From assembly GCA_023416415.1 (NCBI GenBank), contig JAEZHR010000024.1, positions 1 to 17,701 of the forward strand: a stretch of DNA of 17,701 nt, written 5' to 3'. Position numbers and translations under genes: made by a program. Of the stretch, positions 13,314-17,701 are shown piece after piece. The DNA comes from Pseudomonadota bacterium. GTDB lineage: Bacteria; Pseudomonadota; Gammaproteobacteria; Burkholderiales; Burkholderiaceae_D. The notes below the pieces were generated by a model. It was not told the DNA's origin and did not search any database. It was given only the letters and a program-made list of their open reading frames with translations. How positions within the stretch are numbered: the stretch's first letter is position 1; each line of letters starts with the position of its first letter.

Positions 13314-13517
13314 ATGATCATGCTGTACGAATACACCCGTCAATACTGGGTCGCACGCGACGAGGACGGTTACTGGCTGGTACCGGCGCGCGACGGAGGC
13401 TGGGAAGAGCGCACGCCCTTCGTCGGGCGGGCTGGTGAATTGCGCGAAGTGCAAGGACCGACCGGGGTCGATCTGGGCGTCGACGAGCGCCTGCTGTACC
13501 CCTCGCAGCGGCGCTGA
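13314..13517 (+). CDS. Conserved-looking 67-aa hypothetical protein
   Basis: The small soluble protein is rich in aromatic and charged residues: MIMLYEYTRQYWVARDEDG at the start, then YWLVPARDGGWEERTPFVG (about 20-38) and a hydrophobic/acidic end (GVDLGVDERLLYP). The phrase YWLVPARDGGW followed by PFVG looks like a short conserved domain, and I have the impression of similar betaproteobacterial hypotheticals, but I cannot name a family. Its start faces the 5' end of the MscS-like gene, so the two share an upstream region of under 130 bp. AAGGG lies about 15 nt before the first ATG; the second ATG at 13320 is an alternative. Function unknown. Confidence 0.65.
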   Translation: MIMLYEYTRQYWVARDEDGYWLVPARDGGWEERTPFVGRAGELREVQGPTGVDLGVDERLLYPSQRR

Positions 13518-13574
13518 AGCGATTTCGCCGGACCTGCGCCACGGCCCAGAAGCACGGGACTCTGACGCGACTCC

Positions 13575-13599
13575 CGTCGTCCGCCGCATCGGGACGACG
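13575..13599. terminator. Hairpin between convergent small genes
   Basis: An 8-bp stem CGTCGTCC (13575-13582) / GGACGACG (13592-13599) with a 9-nt loop, next to another inverted repeat ACGGGA/TCCCGT (13554-13577), lies between the 67-aa gene and the CsbD gene. No T-run is present, so termination is only probable. Confidence 0.4.
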
Positions 13600-13654
13600 A
13601 CTCAGGCGGAAACCGGGACGGGCGCGTGCCCGCCTCCGGTCCGCCAAAGCGGCG

Positions 13655-13837
13655 TCAGCGCTTGGTCGCGTTGCGCACGGCTTCCTTCGCGTCCCCCCAG
13701 GCTTCCTGGGTCTTGCCCTCGGCCTGCTTCTGGACACCCTTGCGCTCGTGCTCCTGGCTGCCCGTCATCTTGCCAGCCTTCTCCTGTACCTTGCCGACCG
13801 CGTCCTTGATATTCCCCTTCACTTGATCCTTGTCCAT
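13655..13837 (-). CDS. CsbD-family stress protein
   Basis: This 60-residue hydrophilic protein begins MDKDQVKGNIKDAVGKVQEKAGKMTG, the typical CsbD pattern, and continues with repeated charged helices (KGVQKQAEGKTQEAWGDAKEAV). CsbD proteins are small, abundant, general-stress induced cytoplasmic proteins of unknown biochemical role; in Bacillus the gene is under sigmaB. The start is fixed by AAGGAG (minus strand) about 7 nt before the ATG at 13837. The cupin gene diverges from it across a 157-bp spacer. A perfect TTGACA lies in that spacer at 13870-13865 (minus), but its -10 would fall on the Shine-Dalgarno, so it is not called as a promoter. Confidence 0.93.
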   Translation of the reverse strand: MDKDQVKGNIKDAVGKVQEKAGKMTGSQEHERKGVQKQAEGKTQEAWGDAKEAVRNATKR

Positions 13838-13994
13838 GTCGATCTCCTTGATGAATTGAACTGCTGTCAAGGTTTGACGACCTGACACACGCGACGTTCC
13901 GCTGGCATCGCAATGGCTTCTGCCCGCGCAAGAGTCGAGCAGACAATTGCCGGCACAGGGATAATTCGACATCCACATCACCAGGGAGCCCGCC

Positions 13995-14324
13995 ATGCAG
14001 ATGAGCCAGATTCCGTTCGACACTACCGACTGGTCGGAAGTCGAAAAGACCGAACACAAGGGAGAAACCGGTTGCGCATATTGGCGCACACGGCAATTCG
14101 GCGACATCCGCGTGCGCATGGTCGAGTACACGCCCGGCTACCTGGCCGACCACTGGTGCACGAAGGGCCATATCCTCTTCTGCCTCGAAGGCGAGCTGCA
14201 TACGGAACTGGAAGACGGACGCCGCTTCGTGCTCAGGCCGGGCATGAGCTATCAGGTTGCTGACAACGCCGAGCCGCATCGCTCGTCCACGCCGGTGGGT
14301 GCCCGCCTGTTCATCGTCGATTGA
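13995..14324 (+). CDS. Small single-domain cupin (DHCW-type)
   Basis: This 109-residue protein is a one-domain cupin beta-barrel. The first cupin half is seen in VRMVEYTPGYLADHWCTKGHILFCLEGEL (about 40-68), with possible metal ligands His53, His59 and Glu65; the second half is in LRPGMSYQVADNAEPHR (80-96) with His95. I recall a family called 'DHCW motif cupin fold'; here the four letters read D52-H53-W54-C55. Its substrate is not known to me. AGGGA lies about 9 nt before the ATG. It is divergent from csbD. Confidence 0.8.
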   Translation: MQMSQIPFDTTDWSEVEKTEHKGETGCAYWRTRQFGDIRVRMVEYTPGYLADHWCTKGHILFCLEGELHTELEDGRRFVLRPGMSYQVADNAEPHRSSTPVGARLFIVD

Positions 14325-14392
14325 GGCCAAGGATGCACACGCGCATTGTTGCTATGCTTGGCGTCTGAACCTTATCAACGGAATTCACCCGC

Positions 14393-14731
14393 ATGGCCAC
14401 CTGGATTCTCCCTGCTCTCAAAGCCGTTCTGCCGCACGTCGGCACCATCATCACTGCCGCCCAGCCGATGTTTTCCAAGACCCGGCCCAGTGGCGAAGTG
14501 TCCGATCCGGAAATCCAGCAACAGATCGCCGAGCTGCAGGCGGTTGCGGCCCAGAACGATGCCCATATCCGTGAACTTGCAGCCCAGCTGCAGAACACCG
14601 TGAAGACCCTCGAACAGGCGGCCGCCCAGGCCGAGACGCAGACGCGCCGCATGGAGCGCCTGTGCTGGAGTGCGCTGGCGGCGGCGCTGGTGGCTGTGGT
14701 CGTGGCCGTTGCCGCGATGCTCCCCGCCTGA
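14393..14731 (+). CDS. Coiled-coil protein with C-terminal membrane anchor, hypothetical
   Basis: This 112-residue protein has a short hydrophobic N-terminal region (MATWILPALKAVLPHVGTIITAA), a central helix rich in Gln, Ala and Glu (about 38-88) with heptad-like spacing and a long predicted coiled coil, and a C-terminal membrane span (ALAAALVAVVVAVAAML, about 94-110). It would be anchored by its tail with the coil on the cytoplasmic side. I do not recognise a family. The Shine-Dalgarno is weak (ACGGA). Its stop overlaps a short CCCGC/GCGGG hairpin (14723-14736), and it converges on the BON lipoprotein gene after 20 nt. Confidence 0.65.
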   Translation: MATWILPALKAVLPHVGTIITAAQPMFSKTRPSGEVSDPEIQQQIAELQAVAAQNDAHIRELAAQLQNTVKTLEQAAAQAETQTRRMERLCWSALAAALVAVVVAVAAMLPA

Positions 14732-14751
14732 GCGGGTCGCCTGCGCGATAT

Positions 14752-15117
14752 TCATCCGGTTATCACAAGCCGATTGTCGACTTCGCGCGCACCCGGCACC
14801 GAGCGCACCACCGCCGTGGCCCGCCTCTTCAAATTCAGCGACTTGATGTCACCGGTCAGGGTCACGACGCCCTGTTCCACCGTCACGCCGATTTCATAGG
14901 GATTGAGCAGCGTGTCTCGTGCGAACGCGGCCTGGATCTGTGTGGCAAGGTCCATGTCGGCGGATTGCTCTGCCGGGGCCTGCGCGGGCTGCGGTGGTGG
15001 CGGAAGATCGGCGGGCCGCGAAGTCGTCGGTGCCGGCCGCTCCATTTCCAGCGGCAATGCACAGCCAGCGAGGACAGCGGCTGCAAGCAGCAGAACAGCA
15101 GACTTGGGTGATCTCAT
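14752..15117 (-). CDS. BON-domain lipoprotein (OsmY-like)
   Basis: This 121-residue protein carries a lipoprotein signal peptide ending LAGC (Cys19), a proline-rich linker (about 24-50), and one BON domain (about 55-121): TQIQAAFARDTLLNPYEIGVTVEQGVVTLTGDIKSL, then VRSVPGAREVDNRLVI. BON domains bind phospholipid or other envelope surfaces and are common in osmotic and envelope stress proteins such as OsmY and DolP. The residue after Cys19 is Ala, not Asp, so sorting to the outer membrane is expected by the E. coli rule. It lies 61 nt downstream of the hydrolase-like gene on the same strand and may be cotranscribed with it. Confidence 0.85.
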   Translation of the reverse strand: MRSPKSAVLLLAAAVLAGCALPLEMERPAPTTSRPADLPPPPQPAQAPAEQSADMDLATQIQAAFARDTLLNPYEIGVTVEQGVVTLTGDIKSLNLKRRATAVVRSVPGAREVDNRLVITG

Positions 15118-15178
15118 TTCGACTCTCGCATCGGCATCCCGACGCTTGCCTTTCGGCCTGCGCCCGGTTTGCCGTCGG

Positions 15179-15829
15179 TCAATGCAGATGCTGCATCAGC
15201 CAGCTGCGCACCAGGCGCGCCACCACTTCGAGGCTGCCTGGTTCGTCGAAAGCACGCGTGGCGCCCGGGACGATTTCGAAGCGCTTGTGGCAGCACAGCG
15301 CTCCGTAAGCGAGCCGGCTGTTGCGCACGCCATCCTGATCCAGTCCGCCGGCGATCAGCAGTGTCGGTGCGCTGATACGCGTGATGTCGGCCTGGCCGGG
15401 CGGGCAGTGCATGCTGCGCGCCGCCATGACGCGCAACTCGCGTCCAAGCTGAGCGCCGCAATCCAGAACGGGGGCAGCACCCTTGCCGATGCCGACCAGG
15501 CCGACCGGCAGCTCCGCCAGCGCGTCTTGCCGACGCGCCCATTCCAGGACTGCATAGACCCGGTGAACGCATTCACGCACGCCGGCTGCCAGCATCTCGG
15601 CCGATGCGTGCGCCGGCTGGACAGCACACGCATCGATCACCAGTGTCGCAAGATTCGCCTCGCCAAACACACTGGGCAGATAGTCCCCGGTGGGACGCAG
15701 GCGCTGACGCGTGTTTTCGCCAGCCAGAACAACCAGCCCCGATGCCCCGGACGGCAGCCAGAGCCGTACATCCAGTTCGCCGTCCCCAAAAGGAACCGCG
15801 ACGCTCTCATTACCTACCATCAACTCCAT
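15179..15829 (-). CDS. Alpha/beta-hydrolase (dienelactone-hydrolase-like) homologue lacking catalytic residues
   Basis: This 216-residue protein has the dienelactone-hydrolase-like alpha/beta fold: strands LVVLAGE (32-38) and ATLVIDA (61-67), the nucleophile-elbow strand GLVGIGKGAAPVL (110-122), SAPTLLIAGGLDQDGV (153-168) and VPGATRAFDEPGSLEVVARLVRSWL (187-211). In active relatives the elbow reads G-x-S-x-G and the last motif PGATH; here the elbow is GIGKG with Gly115 in place of Ser, and Arg192 replaces His. Asp164 is kept. The reading frame is otherwise intact, so this looks like a pseudoenzyme rather than a decaying gene. The start at 15829 has GGAGAG a few nt upstream; a second ATG at 15820 is possible. 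The BON lipoprotein follows after 61 nt. Confidence 0.75.
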   Translation of the reverse strand: MELMVGNESVAVPFGDGELDVRLWLPSGASGLVVLAGENTRQRLRPTGDYLPSVFGEANLATLVIDACAVQPAHASAEMLAAGVRECVHRVYAVLEWARRQDALAELPVGLVGIGKGAAPVLDCGAQLGRELRVMAARSMHCPPGQADITRISAPTLLIAGGLDQDGVRNSRLAYGALCCHKRFEIVPGATRAFDEPGSLEVVARLVRSWLMQHLH

Positions 15830-15992
15830 TCCATCTCTCCGCGCGCATGCTGCCCGCAGCTACGTGTCATTCGACTTGCCAGCATCCGGGTCGCGCACAT
15901 GAAATTGTCTGCGTGCGGTCGCACCGGCCGTCATCGGCCGGGCCGGTCGTCACGTCCCGACTTGCGGCAGGCAAGGACCATGCCACGGATGG

Positions 15993-16223
15993 CTACATCA
16001 TCCCGGGCGCAAATGGCGCCGGACGCGCCGGCAGACGGAAATGAGCGTGCATCAGCGGCGTGCCATGCGTGACCGTGGGCCGCGGCGGGGCGTTCGGCGA
16101 TATCGGATCATCGCGCTCGCTGCTGCAGGAGGTTGCAGCCAGTGCAAAGGCCAGCACGATTGCTGCGCTGCGCCTTCCGCGATGCCTGCCAGGCTGCGGC
16201 AGCCGTCTGGAATTGGGCTCCAT
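15993..16223 (-). CDS. Probable small lipoprotein downstream of UDP-glucuronate decarboxylase
   Basis: A 76-codon frame starts 15 nt after the decarboxylase stop with AGGTGG (minus strand, about 6 nt before ATG 16223). The product has a long basic N-terminus with Arg pairs, a hydrophobic core AAIVLAFALAA and a lipobox-like ATSC (Cys33), followed by a Pro-rich tail without recognisable domain. The signal, ribosome site and operon position support a real gene. The unusually long n-region and lack of a known family keep confidence moderate. It would be the last gene of the glycan-related operon in this window. Confidence 0.5.
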   Translation of the reverse strand: MEPNSRRLPQPGRHRGRRSAAIVLAFALAATSCSSERDDPISPNAPPRPTVTHGTPLMHAHFRLPARPAPFAPGMM

Positions 16224-16238
16224 GGTTCCACCTCGATG

Positions 16239-17233
<995 letters not shown>

Positions 17234-17237
<4 letters not shown>

Positions 17238-17701
17238 CGCGCATCCTTTTCGACAATGAATGAACCGATTGCGAGCGCATCGAGCGGCGTGGTCCAGAAA
17301 GACTCAAGCGCATCGCGCGGGGTACAGACGATGGGTTCACCACGCGTGTTGAACGAGGTGTTGATCAGGACGGGCACGCCGGTGCGCGCGGAAAAGGCGT
17401 GCAGCAATGCGTGCAGCGCAGGATGCTGCGCCTGGGTAACGGTCTGGATGCGTGCCGTGCCGTCCACATGGCGCACGGCGGGAATGCGATCGGCCTTGTC
17501 GGGGCGCACCGTATAGACGAAGGTCATGAATGGCGACACCGCACCGTCCACGAACCATTCGGCGGCCTCCTCCTCCGGCACGACCGGTGCGACCGGCCGG
17601 AAATCCTCGCGGTCCTTGATCGTATTCAGCCGTTGCTGCATGGCGGCGTTCAGCGGCGAGGCCAGAATGGAACGCGCACCGAGCGCGCGCGGGCCGAACT
17701 C
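17234..17701 (-). CDS. Carbamoyltransferase (NodU/CmcH family), C-terminal part
   Basis: The 155 visible residues run from the window edge to the TGA at 17236-17234. They contain the C-terminal domain of the NodU/HypF-like carbamoyltransferases: EFGPRALGARSILA at the edge, then NTIKDREDFRPVAPVV, the HVDGTARIQTV stretch, and VLINTSFNTRGEPIVCTPRDAL. These enzymes transfer a carbamoyl group from carbamoyl phosphate to a hydroxyl on a sugar or antibiotic. The N-terminal domain is outside the window. Coupling to UDP-glucuronate decarboxylase suggests carbamoylation of a surface glycan, an inference from context. Confidence 0.92.

Noticed and set aside
13842..13870. Perfect TTGACA on the minus strand before csbD
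   Set aside because: A -10 at normal spacing would coincide with the Shine-Dalgarno and is GGAGAT, so this is not a promoter.

Overview
The window is high-GC (roughly 60-65 %), gene-dense bacterial chromosome. The gene content points to a betaproteobacterium, probably Rhodocyclales or Burkholderiales: a TIGR00645-type membrane protein followed by a single-chain class I fumarase and glutamate racemase, a YqjD/YqjE-type stress operon, an entericidin, CsbD, and an AhpC/AhpD pair. The genus is inference only.

Layout. 1-1663: the first codons of a divergent HTH regulator leave the window on the left. They are separated by a palindrome-bearing spacer from a glutathione S-transferase gene, then a UPF0114 membrane protein. 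1682-4116: fumarase, a strong hairpin terminator, and murI. 4130-4311: tRNA-His(GTG) with a near-consensus sigma70 promoter and a perfect terminator. 4312-5721: a gene-poor stretch with a wrecked serine-recombinase fragment, two diverged copies of a repeat 156 bp apart with DnaA-box-like words, an overlooked 35-codon membrane-protein gene on the minus strand, inverted repeats and a sigma54-type promoter. 5722-7226: three YqjD/YqjE/YqjK-like genes, then an entericidin-like lipoprotein behind a second sigma54-type promoter.

7300-9068 (minus): a secreted carboxypeptidase-regulatory-like protein and a PerM/AI-2E family protein, almost certainly cotranscribed. 9404-10762: ahpC-ahpD behind an OxyR-like site. 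10779-12459: a thioredoxin-fold protein and a membrane-anchored diguanylate cyclase. 12438-14324: an MscS-type channel with a puzzling start, a divergent 67-residue protein, CsbD and a cupin. 14393-15829: a coiled-coil membrane protein, a BON lipoprotein and an alpha/beta-hydrolase homologue that has lost its nucleophile and its histidine. 15993-17701 (minus): the left end of what looks like a surface-glycan locus (carbamoyltransferase, UDP-glucuronate decarboxylase, small lipoprotein).

Theme: much of the window is envelope and oxidative stress physiology. The most notable signal is a pair of near-perfect -24/-12 (sigma54/RpoN) promoters, one ahead of the YqjD-like operon and one in the gap ahead of the entericidin gene. 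In enterobacteria the corresponding genes are linked to sigmaS, so this suggests an RpoN-controlled envelope-stress module. Everything here comes from reading the sequence; no database or computation was used.
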